A program made the position numbers and the translations under genes. 64,000 bases of DNA from Stieleria maiorica (GTDB taxonomy: Bacteria > Planctomycetota > Planctomycetia > Pirellulales > Pirellulaceae): contig NZ_CP036264.1 in assembly GCF_008035925.1 (NCBI RefSeq), positions 395,774 through 459,773 of the forward strand, written 5' to 3'. Below are positions 49,083 through 58,344 of this stretch, in pieces. Numbering within the stretch: position 1 is the first letter of the stretch; each line of letters begins with the position of its first letter. The notes beneath the pieces were generated by a model. The model was not told where the DNA came from, searched no databases, and saw only the letters and a program-made list of their open reading frames with translations.

Positions 49083-51713
49083 ATGAGGCCTCTCGTGCAT
49101 CTGCGGAATCTGTTGACGCTGGCATTGCTGGCACTTGCCGCCCCGATTCTCCCTGCCGCCGACCGGGTCGAGCGTGGATTGCTGGTCCGATATGACATGG
49201 GAGACGGAGACGGGCAGACGATCGAAGATCGCAGCGGCGTCGGCAAGCCGTTGGATCTGGATATCGATCGGTCCAGCCGTGTGCGGCGTTCGGGCGGGGG
49301 ACTCGTGATCGAATCGTCCTCCATGATCGCGTCTTCGCAGCCGGCCACCAAGATCATCGATGCGGTGAAGCGATCCAATGCAATCAGCGTCGAAGCCTGG
49401 TTGCGGCCGTCCGACACGCCGCAATCCGGGCCGGCTCGGATCGTGTCGATCTCTGCAAACACCAGCAACCGCAACCTTACGCTGGGACAAGACAAAGACG
49501 CCTACGATGTCCGGTTGCGGGCGACCGGAAGCGACAACAATGGCCTGCCGTCGACGGCCAGTCCGAAGCGGACGGCGCGAACCAAGCTGACCCACGTCGT
49601 GTTCACCCGCGATGCCAATGGTAAGGCGACGCTGTCTGTCGACGGCAAACCGGTAGCCCAGAAAACGGTTAAAGGAAAACTGCGGAACTGGAACGATCGG
49701 TATCGACTGGTGTTGGGCAACGAAGCGACCGGCGACAGGCCGTGGTTGGGCGAATTGCATTTGGTCGCAATCTACGGCCGCGCACTCTCACAGCAGGAGA
49801 TCCGGCAAAATTTCGCGGCGGGAAGTCAAGTCCGGGCTGCCGAGCCGATTAGCCAGAAGGAGCAAATCGCGAGAACCAATCGACGGATGTTCGACCGGCA
49901 TGTCGCCCCGCTGCTTGCCACCCATTGTTTGGAATGCCACGACGCGGCGATCAAACAGGGCGAATTGGATCTATCGCACAAGGCGGCTGCGTTGGCGGGC
50001 GGGGAGAGCGGGAATGCGATCGTACCCGGCAACGCGGCGGAAAGCTTGCTGTGGGAATTGGTGGCGTCGGATGACATGCCCAAAGACCGCCCGCCGTTGT
50101 CGACCGAGGAGAAAGCCGCACTGCGAAAGTGGATCGACGCGGGCGCGGCGTGGTCGGTCGATGCGATCGATCCGGCGGTCTACCTGAACGGCGGACACGC
50201 GGGTGAAGTCTGGCTGCAGCGGCTGACGGTCAATGAGTACATCGAGACGGTGCGCAGTGCGGTGGGTGTCGAGATCGGTGACGAAGCGCGTCGCATCCTG
50301 CCGCCCGACTTGCGCGCCGACGGATTCAACAACACGGCCTACAACCTGAACATCGATCTGAAACACGTCGAGGCGTACAACCGGTTGGCCGAGATCATCG
50401 TCGATCGGATGGATATCCTGAAATTCGCCGGTCGGTTTTCAAAGAGTCAAAAGTTGTCGACCGACGACACGATGCGCGATCACGTCGCCGCGATGGGGAA
50501 ATGGCTGTTCCGCGGTCCGTTGGATTCCCGGGAGATCGACAAGTACAGCGGGATCGCGACGACGGTCGCCAGCGCCGGCGGTGATTTCGGCGAAGCGATC
50601 CGCTACATCCTCCAAGCGATGTTGCAGTCGCCGCGGTTTATCTATCGGATCGAATACCAACACGGCGATGGGGATTCGCGACCGGTCGATGATTACGAAC
50701 TGGCATCGCGGATGAGCTACATCCTCTGGGGAGCGCCGCCGGACGAAGCACTGTTGAAAGCGGCGGACGAGGGCGAGTTGGGCGACGGCGATGCGGCCCG
50801 AGCCCAGATCAAGCGGATGCTGCACGATCCGCGGACGATTTCCCGGTCGCAGGAGTTTGTTTGGCAGTGGCTGAATCTGGGTCGGCTGTCCAACTTGCGC
50901 CCCAACGCAAAACGATTCCCAGATTGGAACGCCCAGTTGGCGGCGGACATGCAACAGGAGACACTCGCTTATTTCAAAGAAGTCGTCTGGGCCCAGAATC
51001 GCCCGCTGTCGGATCTGTTGAACGCACAGGTCACGTTTGCCACGCCGGAGCTCGCAAAGCACTATGGATTGAAACCGATCGACAAGCGGATCGCACGCTA
51101 TGACCTGGCCGAAGTTCCCAGCCGCGGCGGTATCTTGACTCAAGCCAGCGTGCTGACGATCGGCGGGGATGAAGCGTCGATGGTCTCTCGCGGCCTGTTT
51201 GTACTCAGCGACCTTTTGCGCGGTACGATCAATGCGCCTCCACCTTGTGTCAACACCGTTCCGCCCCCGACCAAGACCGGATTGACACAGCGAGGCATCG
51301 CGGAGTCTCGAATCGCGGACCAAAAGTGCGGCGTTTGCCACAGCCGATTCGAACCGTTGGCGTTCGGGTTGGAGAAGTTCGACGGCATCGGTGCCTATCA
51401 CGAACAGGACGAGCATGGGAACAAGCTTCGCGACGACGGCGAGGTGCTGTTTCCGGGCACGGCCGAGCCGGTCGCCTATCGGACGTCGGCAGAACTGATG
51501 GATCTGTTGGCCGGCAGTGAACGCGTGCAGCAAAGCCTGACGTGGAAACTGACGCAGTTCGCCTTGGGGCGACCGTTGGTTGCTGCCGATGCGCCCGTGG
51601 TCGACCGGATCCACCAACAGGCCCAGAAACACGGTGGAACCTATACCAGTTTGATCACCGAGATCGTGATGAGCGATCTGGTGCGGCGGGCCAGAACCGA
51701 AGCGGCGCCCTAA
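49083..51713 (+). CDS. Exported DUF1587/DUF1592/DUF1588/DUF1585 cytochrome-type protein with LamG-like domain
   Basis: 876 residues from the ATG at 49083; a TTG at 49077 is possible. After a signal peptide (LLTLALLALAAPILPAAD), residues ~30-240 form a LamG/concanavalin-like domain. A planctomycete cytochrome C domain follows (HVAPLLATHCLECHD, a CxxCH heme site), then a DUF1587-like segment (RLTVNEYIETVRSAVG), DUF1592 (DDYELASRMSYILWG), DUF1588 with a second CxxCH (KCGVCHSRFEPLAFGLEKFD) and DUF1585 at the C-terminus. The protein is likely periplasmic and heme-binding, but its substrate is unknown. It is paired with the DUF1552 gene 112 bp downstream, the usual genomic partner in this phylum. 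A perfect palindrome lies between them. Confidence 0.93.
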   Translation: MRPLVHLRNLLTLALLALAAPILPAADRVERGLLVRYDMGDGDGQTIEDRSGVGKPLDLDIDRSSRVRRSGGGLVIESSSMIASSQPATKIIDAVKRSNAISVEAWLRPSDTPQSGPARIVSISANTSNRNLTLGQDKDAYDVRLRATGSDNNGLPSTASPKRTARTKLTHVVFTRDANGKATLSVDGKPVAQKTVKGKLRNWNDRYRLVLGNEATGDRPWLGELHLVAIYGRALSQQEIRQNFAAGSQVRAAEPISQKEQIARTNRRMFDRHVAPLLATHCLECHDAAIKQGELDLSHKAAALAGGESGNAIVPGNAAESLLWELVASDDMPKDRPPLSTEEKAALRKWIDAGAAWSVDAIDPAVYLNGGHAGEVWLQRLTVNEYIETVRSAVGVEIGDEARRILPPDLRADGFNNTAYNLNIDLKHVEAYNRLAEIIVDRMDILKFAGRFSKSQKLSTDDTMRDHVAAMGKWLFRGPLDSREIDKYSGIATTVASAGGDFGEAIRYILQAMLQSPRFIYRIEYQHGDGDSRPVDDYELASRMSYILWGAPPDEALLKAADEGELGDGDAARAQIKRMLHDPRTISRSQEFVWQWLNLGRLSNLRPNAKRFPDWNAQLAADMQQETLAYFKEVVWAQNRPLSDLLNAQVTFATPELAKHYGLKPIDKRIARYDLAEVPSRGGILTQASVLTIGGDEASMVSRGLFVLSDLLRGTINAPPPCVNTVPPPTKTGLTQRGIAESRIADQKCGVCHSRFEPLAFGLEKFDGIGAYHEQDEHGNKLRDDGEVLFPGTAEPVAYRTSAELMDLLAGSERVQQSLTWKLTQFALGRPLVAADAPVVDRIHQQAQKHGGTYTSLITEIVMSDLVRRARTEAAP

Positions 51714-51736
51714 GGGGCCAGTTAAACAGAACACAG

Positions 51737-51765
51737 CTCGTTCCAAGGCGGAGCCTTGGAACGAG
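51737..51765. repeat. Perfect 13-bp-stem palindrome between the DUF1592-type and DUF1552 genes
   Basis: ctcgttccaaggc, a 3-nt loop, then gccttggaacgag. No T-run follows, so it is not a classical terminator. It resembles the palindromes in 55056-55165 and probably belongs to a dispersed REP-like family. As RNA it could protect the upstream mRNA end. Confidence 0.75.
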
Positions 51766-51825
51766 AGTCAAGGCGGGCGAGAGCACTATGAAACGACGGG
51801 CACATAAACTGAGGGGAAAAGATTG

Positions 51826-53268
51826 ATGAATCGACCACGAATCAGCCGCCGCACGATGCTCAAGAGCACGGGAATCAAGACCGCCGGAGCGGTGACGATC
51901 GGATTGCCGCTGCTTGAGGAGATGACGTTGGCGACGGCATCCGCTGCCGAGCAGGCGGAAGTTCCGGTCCGCGCGTTCAACGTCTTCTTCGGGCTGGGGA
52001 TCCCCGCACCGCTGCAACAGGAAGGCTACGACGGAGTGCTGGAGCCGCTCAAGCCGCTGCGTGACAAGCTGCTGATCATGCGTGGGGTCGATCAGTTGCG
52101 GGCCGACGAAAAAGGCATCAACGCGCACTACGACGGGGCCACCGCGGCCTTCACCGCCCAGCCGCCCGACGGGGAAGCCAAGGCGGGCGGGGCGTCGATC
52201 GATCAAGTGATTCGCCGCGACCATTATCCCGACGGCATGCCGGCAGGTATGGTGCCGACGCTGGTCGCCGGCACATTTTTTCGCCGCAGCCGGATCGGCC
52301 GTTATGTCCACAGCTTCAACGCCGACGGGACCGTTGCCGCGACGATGCAGGAAAAGCCGCGGGACCTGTTCGAGCGAGTGTTCGGAACCGTCGAAGCATT
52401 CGGCGACGATCCTGATCAACGCCGCGCGCGTCTGCGGCGCAGTGTTCTCGATACCGTCGTCGATCAGTACAAGTTCTACACGGGTGCGAATTCACCACTG
52501 GGTAAAACGTCCAAAGCGCGCGTCGCCGAGCACCTGGACCGCATTCGTGAATTCGAGCAGCGTGCATATGCGATGAAAGGCAAGATCGAGGGGGCGCCAG
52601 CTCTGCCCGAACGGTCGACGTTGTTGCACGGCGGTTCGGCCGATCCCGGTGGCGAAGGGATCGACATCACGCTCGACGAACTCTCGTCGGAATGGCGGTT
52701 GATGGCCGACCTGTATGCCTTGGCCATCCAAACCGATCGAACTCGATTCGGCGCGCTGACGTTCTTGGCCGCGGGAGAGCGGATCCGGTTGACCGGAGAT
52801 TACCACTACGACGGCCGAAAGGTCTTTCAGTTCGACGACGAGGGACAACACAAGAAATCAGGCTCGGCGGGTTGTAGTCACGAGTGGTGGCATCAGTTCA
52901 ACGAGAAAAAGGCGAACGAAGCGCTTCGTGCCCACGCGCACCTGAAGATGCGCGAGGTCGCCTACTTCCTCAGTCGACTGGACACCGAGGAATCGAGGGA
53001 TGCCAACGGAAAAACTATCTTGGAGAACTCGCTGATCACGATCTCCACCGAGTCCGGCGACGGCCGACACAACGACGTCAAACGCGAGCTTTCGGGGGTG
53101 TTTCATGCCATCAGCGGTGGCGGCGGACGATTCAAAACGGGACAAATCGTCGACGTCGGTGCCGAAGGGGTCGACGTGTACAACACGATGCTGACCGCGA
53201 TGGGATGCAATCAGCGAATGGGGCCCGAAAAACGCGAGTCCAATCCCGTCGATGCGATTCGTGCTTAG
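51826..53268 (+). CDS. DUF1552 protein with Tat signal
   Basis: 480 residues from the ATG at 51826; a TTG at 51823 is possible. The N-terminus has a twin-arginine motif (SRRTMLKS) and a hydrophobic segment, so it is exported folded. The body follows DUF1552: FNVFFGLGIP, the LKPLRDKLLIMRGVD segment, and SLITISTESGDGRHND near the end, which resembles the metal-site region of the related sulfatase-like DUF1501 group. The biochemical role is unknown. It is partnered with the DUF1592-type cytochrome protein upstream, suggesting a joint periplasmic oxidative or degradative function (inference). Confidence 0.92.
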   Translation: MNRPRISRRTMLKSTGIKTAGAVTIGLPLLEEMTLATASAAEQAEVPVRAFNVFFGLGIPAPLQQEGYDGVLEPLKPLRDKLLIMRGVDQLRADEKGINAHYDGATAAFTAQPPDGEAKAGGASIDQVIRRDHYPDGMPAGMVPTLVAGTFFRRSRIGRYVHSFNADGTVAATMQEKPRDLFERVFGTVEAFGDDPDQRRARLRRSVLDTVVDQYKFYTGANSPLGKTSKARVAEHLDRIREFEQRAYAMKGKIEGAPALPERSTLLHGGSADPGGEGIDITLDELSSEWRLMADLYALAIQTDRTRFGALTFLAAGERIRLTGDYHYDGRKVFQFDDEGQHKKSGSAGCSHEWWHQFNEKKANEALRAHAHLKMREVAYFLSRLDTEESRDANGKTILENSLITISTESGDGRHNDVKRELSGVFHAISGGGGRFKTGQIVDVGAEGVDVYNTMLTAMGCNQRMGPEKRESNPVDAIRA

Positions 53269-53270
53269 TG

Positions 53271-53444
53271 CTACGTTTGCACGGAGAAAGCGGCGCTAGG
53301 GCAGAGCAAGGTGTCTTCAAACGCGATAACCGGGGCGCCCGCTTGACGGAGTTGTTGCCAGTCGATCTGTTTCAGGTTGTCTGTGCGACGAGAGTGACGC
53401 CGTAACAGCAGGTTCACCTTGGTGGGCTCGTCGGCACGCAGCAT
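53271..53444 (-). CDS. Possible small ORF or gene remnant (57 residues)
   Basis: A 57-codon frame with codon choice resembling the real genes (many C/G-ending codons) lies opposite the gap between the DUF1552 gene and malQ. The product begins MLRADEPTKVNLLLRRHSRR and has no signal peptide. No family is recognised and no ribosome binding site is evident. It may be the remnant of a larger gene. Confidence 0.3.
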   Translation of the reverse strand: MLRADEPTKVNLLLRRHSRRTDNLKQIDWQQLRQAGAPVIAFEDTLLCPSAAFSVQT

Positions 53445-53467
53445 GATCGCCCATCAAAAGGTATCGC

Positions 53468-55018
53468 ATGACCGCCCCGCCCCAGCCAAGCAGCCTGCCC
53501 AAGAGTCTGTTTCCAGCCGACTACCGCGCCGCCGGCGTGTTGTTGCACGTCACGTCACTGCCGTCACGCTTCGGCATCGGTGACTTCGGTCCCCAGGCGC
53601 GGACCTGGATCGACTGGCTGCACGACGCCGGCCAGTCTTGGTGGCAGGTCCTGCCGCTGGGGCCGATCGGACGCGGCCACTCGCCGTATTCTTCGCTCTC
53701 CTCGTTCGCCGGCAACTGGCTGTTGATCAGCCCGGATGATCTGGTTCACGACGGTTTGCTGCAGGCCGGTGAGGTGACGCCGCGATCGTTCCCGGAGCAC
53801 GCCGTCGATTTCGAAGCCGTGATCGCCTACAAAAATGAACTGCTGGCGAAGGTCTGGGCGAACGTGCAATCCGGGGCCGGCGGTGGAGAACTGACTTCGG
53901 CGTACGAACAGTTCTGTCACGATTCGTCGCACTGGTTGGACGACTTTGCGATGTTCAGCGTGTTGCGTGACCGGCACGGTGAACATTACCTGAAGTGGCC
54001 CAGTGAGCTGGTCCATCGCGACCGTCATGCGTTGGCACAGGTCGCACAGGAGCTGGCAAAGGAGATTGATCAGGTTCGTTTGGCGCAGTTTCTGGTGTTC
54101 CGCCAGACAGACCGGTTGAAGGCCTATGCCCATGGCAAGGGCGTGCGGCTGATCGGGGATTTGCCCTATTTCGTTTGTGCCGATTCGAGTGACGTGTGGG
54201 CCAATCCGGAATTGTTCTTGTTGGACCAACAGCGTCGACCGAGTTTTGTTGCGGGGGTTCCGCCGGATTATTTCAGTGCCGACGGGCAACTGTGGGGCAA
54301 CCCGGTTTATGACTGGTCGGCGCTACGGGGGACCGGGTACCGATGGTACATCGATCGCCTCCGTGCCCTGCTGGACCAAGCCGACTTGATCCGCTTGGAT
54401 CATTTCCGTGGATTCGCGGCCGCTTGGCATGTCCCGGCGGGAGCGCCGACGGCACTCAACGGCCAATGGGTGACCGGCCCGGGAGCCGAATTCTTTCACG
54501 CCCTGCAATCCGATTTGGGGTCGCTGCCGGTGATCGCCGAAGACTTGGGATTGATCACACCGGACGTGATCGAGTTGCGCGACGCGTTTGACATCCCCGG
54601 CACACGTGTGTTGCAGTTTGCGTTTGACGGCATGGAAGACAATCCCTACCTGCCGGAAAACTACGTGCACAACACGGTCGCTTTCACCGGGACGCATGAC
54701 AACAACACGACGCGGGGTTGGTTCGACTCGCTGGGCGAAGCGGAACAAGAAAGCGTCCGTGTTGCTTTGTCGATTCCTGAGGGCGATGGCGTTTCGGTCG
54801 CCGGGGAGATGCTGCGACAGGTCTGGTCGTCTTCGGCTGCGCTGGCGATGGCGCCGCTGCAGGACCTGCTGGGCTTGGGGGAAGACGCCCGCATGAACGT
54901 GCCGGGGACGCCCGAGGGCAATTGGTGTTGGAGGACGACGTCGGAGATGCTGTCCGCTTCTGCCGCGCAACGGTTGAGAGAATTGACGGAGGAGTCGGGG
55001 CGGTTGATTTCCGCGTGA
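53468..55018 (+). CDS. malQ: 4-alpha-glucanotransferase (amylomaltase, GH77)
   Basis: 516 residues. It moves alpha-1,4-glucan segments between maltodextrins, in cytoplasmic glycogen/maltose metabolism. The start region GVLLHVTSLPSRFGIGDFG is typical of the family. GDLPYFVCADSSDVWANPELF and GVPPDYFSADGQLWGNP line the substrate cleft. Catalytic positions are present: the nucleophile Asp in IRLDHFRG, the acid/base Glu in IAEDLG and the stabilising Asp in GTHDNNT. The length is normal for bacterial MalQ. It is not in an obvious operon; a repeat cluster follows the stop. Confidence 0.96.
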   Translation: MTAPPQPSSLPKSLFPADYRAAGVLLHVTSLPSRFGIGDFGPQARTWIDWLHDAGQSWWQVLPLGPIGRGHSPYSSLSSFAGNWLLISPDDLVHDGLLQAGEVTPRSFPEHAVDFEAVIAYKNELLAKVWANVQSGAGGGELTSAYEQFCHDSSHWLDDFAMFSVLRDRHGEHYLKWPSELVHRDRHALAQVAQELAKEIDQVRLAQFLVFRQTDRLKAYAHGKGVRLIGDLPYFVCADSSDVWANPELFLLDQQRRPSFVAGVPPDYFSADGQLWGNPVYDWSALRGTGYRWYIDRLRALLDQADLIRLDHFRGFAAAWHVPAGAPTALNGQWVTGPGAEFFHALQSDLGSLPVIAEDLGLITPDVIELRDAFDIPGTRVLQFAFDGMEDNPYLPENYVHNTVAFTGTHDNNTTRGWFDSLGEAEQESVRVALSIPEGDGVSVAGEMLRQVWSSSAALAMAPLQDLLGLGEDARMNVPGTPEGNWCWRTTSEMLSASAAQRLRELTEESGRLISA

Positions 55019-55055
55019 TCGCAGGTTCCGTCAGCGGTCGGCAATCCGCAAGCGA

Positions 55056-55165
55056 CTCGTTCCCAGGCTCCGCCTGGAAACGGGGTGGTCCGGAGGCTCC
55101 GCCTCCCAGTCGCGCGAGGCGGAGCCTCCGCGACAGTGTGTTCCCAGGCAGAGCCTGGGAACAAG
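55056..55165. repeat. Cluster of REP-like palindromes
   Basis: Several adjacent GC-rich palindromes with shared ggctccgcc/ggcggagcc cores: one near 55061-55078, one around 55091-55106, one around 55115-55130, and a perfect 10-bp stem (gttcccaggc at 55140-55149, gcctgggaac at 55153-55162). They resemble the palindrome at 51737-51765. Confidence 0.75.
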
Positions 55166-55232
55166 GATGAATGACAAATTTTAAATCTTCCTGCCTCTCC
55201 CCCCCGCCACGAGCACCGGGAGCAGCGACCGC

Positions 55233-56756
55233 ATGAAAGCACTTCAGCCGCGCGACGAGCACAACCAGCAGCTCGAAGCGAACGTTCATCCGCCGACGTG
55301 GGACAATCCGACGCCCGGGTCGCCATACCATTTGGTCGTGATCGGCGCGGGAACGGCCGGTCTGGTCACGGCCGCCGGCGCGGCCGGGCTGGGCGCTCGC
55401 GTGGCGTTGATCGAGCGAGAATTGATGGGCGGCGACTGCTTGAACGTCGGCTGTGTGCCTTCCAAAGGCGTGATCAGTTCGGCGCGGATCGCAGCAACTG
55501 TCAAGCAGGCGGCAGAGCACTGCGTCAACGTTCCCGAGGGTGTCGAGGTTGATTTTGCGGGCGTGATGCGGCGGATGCGCTTTTTGCGGGCCGGGATCAG
55601 CCACAATGATTCGGCAGACCGCTTTCGTGAGCTTGGCGTCGACGTGTATTTCGGCCAGGCCAGCTTCGTCGACTCAGAAACCATCGACGTTGCCGGGACG
55701 AAACTGAAGTACAAACGGGCGGTGATCGCGACCGGGGCACGAGCCGCGGCGCCGCCGATCAGCGGGCTGGACGGAGTCGACTATCTGACCAACGAGACGG
55801 TTTTTTCGTTAACGGAGCTTCCACGGCGGTTGGGAATCATCGGCGCCGGGCCGATCGGATGCGAGCTGGCGCAGTCGTTCGCCCAGTTAGGTTCGGAGGT
55901 GTTGCTGGTCGAATCGGAACACGGAATCCTGACCAAAGAGGATCGTGACGCCGCGGACGTCGTACAACGGGCGATTCTTCGTGACGGCGTTCGGCTGTTG
56001 TGCTGTGGTCGAGATCTCCAAGTTCGACGGGATGATCCGATCCGGCTGACGGTCCAGTCGCACGACAATCACTACGACGAGCCGATCGATCAATTGTTGG
56101 TCGCGGTCGGCCGTGCGCCGAACGTCGAAGATTTGAATCTGGAAGCGGTCGGCGTCGATTTCGACAACAAGGGCGTTCGTGTGAACGACTACTTGCAAAC
56201 CACCAACTCGCGGGTCTTTGCCGCAGGGGACGTTTGTTCGAAGTACCAATTCACGCACGCGGCCGACTTCATGGCTCGGATCGTGATCCAAAACGCACTG
56301 TTCGCCATCGGCCCGTTGGGCAGAAAGAAGGTCAGCGACCTGATAATCCCCTGGGCGACCTACACCACGCCCGAAGTCGCCCACGTCGGGGTGCACGAGC
56401 ACGCCGCCGCACAAGCGGGGATAGAGATCGATACCTACGTTCAACCCTTCCGCGAAGTTGATCGCGCGATTTTGGAAGGTGACCAAGAGGGGTTTGTGAA
56501 GGTCCACACCAAGAAAGGGACCGACCGAATCGTCGGAGCAACGATTGTGGCCGGGAACGCCGGCGACATGATTTCGGAAATCACCCTGGCGATGGTCCAC
56601 GGTGTGGGGCTGGGCAAGATCGCCAGCACGATTCATCCCTACCCGACCCAAGCCGAAGCGATCCGCAAGCTGGGGGATCAATACAACCGAACGCGGTTGA
56701 CGTCGACCAGCAAGATGGTGTTGGGTTGGTTGCGTCGATTGAACGTGGGACGGTAG
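55233..56756 (+). CDS. Pyridine nucleotide-disulfide oxidoreductase (mercuric reductase / lipoamide dehydrogenase-like)
   Basis: 507 residues. FAD site VIGAGTAGLVTAAGAAGLG near residue 35; redox-active disulfide in GGDCLNVGCVPSK; NAD(P) site IIGAGPIGCELAQ in the middle; second FAD motif with VFAAGDVCSKYQFTH. The C-terminal dimerisation domain has HPYPTQAEA, supplying the catalytic His-Glu pair. There is no N-terminal heavy-metal domain and no C-terminal Cys pair, so mercury reduction is unlikely despite common annotation of such relatives. The physiological disulfide substrate is unknown. It stands between two repeat-bearing gaps with no operon partner. Confidence 0.9.
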   Translation: MKALQPRDEHNQQLEANVHPPTWDNPTPGSPYHLVVIGAGTAGLVTAAGAAGLGARVALIERELMGGDCLNVGCVPSKGVISSARIAATVKQAAEHCVNVPEGVEVDFAGVMRRMRFLRAGISHNDSADRFRELGVDVYFGQASFVDSETIDVAGTKLKYKRAVIATGARAAAPPISGLDGVDYLTNETVFSLTELPRRLGIIGAGPIGCELAQSFAQLGSEVLLVESEHGILTKEDRDAADVVQRAILRDGVRLLCCGRDLQVRRDDPIRLTVQSHDNHYDEPIDQLLVAVGRAPNVEDLNLEAVGVDFDNKGVRVNDYLQTTNSRVFAAGDVCSKYQFTHAADFMARIVIQNALFAIGPLGRKKVSDLIIPWATYTTPEVAHVGVHEHAAAQAGIEIDTYVQPFREVDRAILEGDQEGFVKVHTKKGTDRIVGATIVAGNAGDMISEITLAMVHGVGLGKIASTIHPYPTQAEAIRKLGDQYNRTRLTSTSKMVLGWLRRLNVGR

Positions 56757-56781
56757 CGGAAGCGGCATCCGCAGTCTTAAC

Positions 56782-56844
56782 CGTAGCTACCTTCGCCAGA
56801 AGGTGGATTCCCCTGCACCCCTCGCTCTGGCGAGCGTAGCTACG
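56782..56844 (+). repeat. Bipartite palindromic repeat, copy 1
   Basis: It starts cgtagctac and ends gtagctacg. Inside are two small hairpins with a GCCA/TGGC core (accttc-gcca-gaaggt and the gctc-tggc-gagc arm). The reverse complement of the same element is found at 59754-59817. Confidence 0.85.
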
Positions 56845-56861
56845 TAAGAGCCGCTGTCCAG

Positions 56862-57719
56862 CTACGCCCGCTTTCGGGCGATGACCCGATGGAAATGCAA
56901 TTCGACTTCGCGATCGACGACCCGTCGGACCCCTTCGGCCAGGCACGCCGGTTCGTTTTCCCTTTCGCCGCGGGCGATGATCGTTTCCAGATCGGTGCCG
57001 GGATCGACGCTGAAGGTGCGTTGGTTGATCGTCTGGTTTCCCGCATCGAGTTCGGGAATGATGAAGTGGCAGGTCGCGCCGTAGGTCAACATGCGGGCGC
57101 CAAAGGCATCGTGGTATGGGCGAAACCCGGGAAAGCCCGGCAGCAATCCGTGATGCAGGTTGATGATCCGACCGCCGGCGAATTGCCAGCAGGTGCTCGG
57201 GGGCAGCACGCGCATGTAGCGGGCCAGGATCACATAGTCGACGTCGTATCGGTCCAACAGGCGAACCATCTCGGCGTCATCGGCCTTGCCCGAATCGTCA
57301 CCGATGCGGTGGTAGGGGACATCGAATTCCTCGGCCAGCGAGGCCAGTTTCTTGCGGTTGGACAAGATGACGGAGGCTTCGGCGGCGATCCGCCCGTCAC
57401 GGATCGAATCTAAAATGGCCCGTGGAGTGTGGTCGACGTAGGTGCAGCAGATCGCCAACCGTGGTGTTTTCCGGCGGTCGGGGCTCCAAACCCGGATGGC
57501 CAATCCGGTGTGGTCGCCGATTTGCACCATGGCCGACTGGAGCGTCTGGAAATGGTCCTGATCGATCGAAATCCGGCACAACATCGCGAACAACTGTTCT
57601 TCGTCGTGGTCATACATTTGGATTTCGGTGATCCGTGCCCCCTGACCGGTGACGTAGTGAATGATCGGATCGGCCAGACCGACATTGTCAGGCCCGAGTG
57701 CAGTGATGACGACTTCCAT
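56862..57719 (-). CDS. purU: Formyltetrahydrofolate deformylase
   Basis: 285 residues from the ATG at 57719. The frame is open much further upstream, but homology starts here with the ACT domain (VVITALGPDNVGLADPII). The C-terminal formyltransferase domain (~90-285) carries YVILARYMRVLP, INLHHGLLPGF with the catalytic His, RPYHDAF, and an Asp in ELDAGNQTI, all in PurU positions. The enzyme hydrolyses 10-formyl-THF to formate and THF, balancing one-carbon pools and supplying formate for purine synthesis. The start is divergent from the YkgJ-type gene, with 86 bp between. Confidence 0.92.
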   Translation of the reverse strand: MEVVITALGPDNVGLADPIIHYVTGQGARITEIQMYDHDEEQLFAMLCRISIDQDHFQTLQSAMVQIGDHTGLAIRVWSPDRRKTPRLAICCTYVDHTPRAILDSIRDGRIAAEASVILSNRKKLASLAEEFDVPYHRIGDDSGKADDAEMVRLLDRYDVDYVILARYMRVLPPSTCWQFAGGRIINLHHGLLPGFPGFRPYHDAFGARMLTYGATCHFIIPELDAGNQTINQRTFSVDPGTDLETIIARGERENEPACLAEGVRRVVDREVELHFHRVIARKRA

Positions 57720-57805
57720 TAAACTGTTTCCTCTGATATCCAGATTGTCGCTCGAATTCGACTTTTGTTCCATCCCCAGTTTCGCTCCCCGCCAGGCCGG
57801 ACGCC

Positions 57806-58291
57806 GTGAACGCACTCCCCCCCATTGATGCCGCTGCCAATCCGATTCGCCTGAAACGCGATCAGGTGCCCCAAGGCGACAATTTGTGCGACCATTGCAC
57901 CGCCAAGTGCTGTCACTACTTTGCCTTGCCGATCGATGAACCGGCGAATCGCAAGGATTTTGACTATATCCGCTGGTATTTGCTGCATGAGCGGGCGACC
58001 GTCTTCGTGGAAGACCACAGCTGGTATCTGTTGGTGCACACCACTTGCAAGCATCTCCGCGATGATCACCGCTGTGGCATTTACGAAACCCGGCCCCAGA
58101 TTTGTCGCGACTACACGACCGACGATTGCGAGTTCGACGACGACTGGTGCTACGAACAGTACTTTGAAACCCCCGAGCAGATCGACGAATATGCCGACGC
58201 GCTGTACGGGCCTCAATTCCCAACACCCGACCTGGACCCGAAAGATTCTCTGCGCAGCCGGCGGCCGAGCGGTTTGCCGGTGGTGAACTAG
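57806..58291 (+). CDS. YkgJ-family cysteine cluster protein
   Basis: 161 residues, GTG start. CDHCTAKCC near the N-terminus, a middle Cys in TTCKHLRD, and CGIYETRPQICRDY form the conserved cysteine cluster of the YkgJ family, thought to bind zinc or an iron-sulfur centre. The function is unknown. The C-terminal ~50 residues are acidic and aromatic. It ends 53 bp before hisS on the same strand, so co-transcription is possible. Confidence 0.87.
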   Translation: MNALPPIDAAANPIRLKRDQVPQGDNLCDHCTAKCCHYFALPIDEPANRKDFDYIRWYLLHERATVFVEDHSWYLLVHTTCKHLRDDHRCGIYETRPQICRDYTTDDCEFDDDWCYEQYFETPEQIDEYADALYGPQFPTPDLDPKDSLRSRRPSGLPVVN

Positions 58292-58344
58292 TGGTCCGTC
58301 AACCCAGACGGACCACTCGCTGTCCAACAACAACCCCCAACCAG

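Noticed and set aside
55233-56756. Mercury resistance determinant
   Set aside because: There is no N-terminal metal-binding domain, no C-terminal Cys pair and no mer neighbours; the gene is better described as a general disulfide oxidoreductase.
57720-58226. N-terminal extension of purU by 169 codons
   Set aside because: It overlaps the divergent YkgJ-type gene, and the ACT domain begins exactly at the ATG at 57719.
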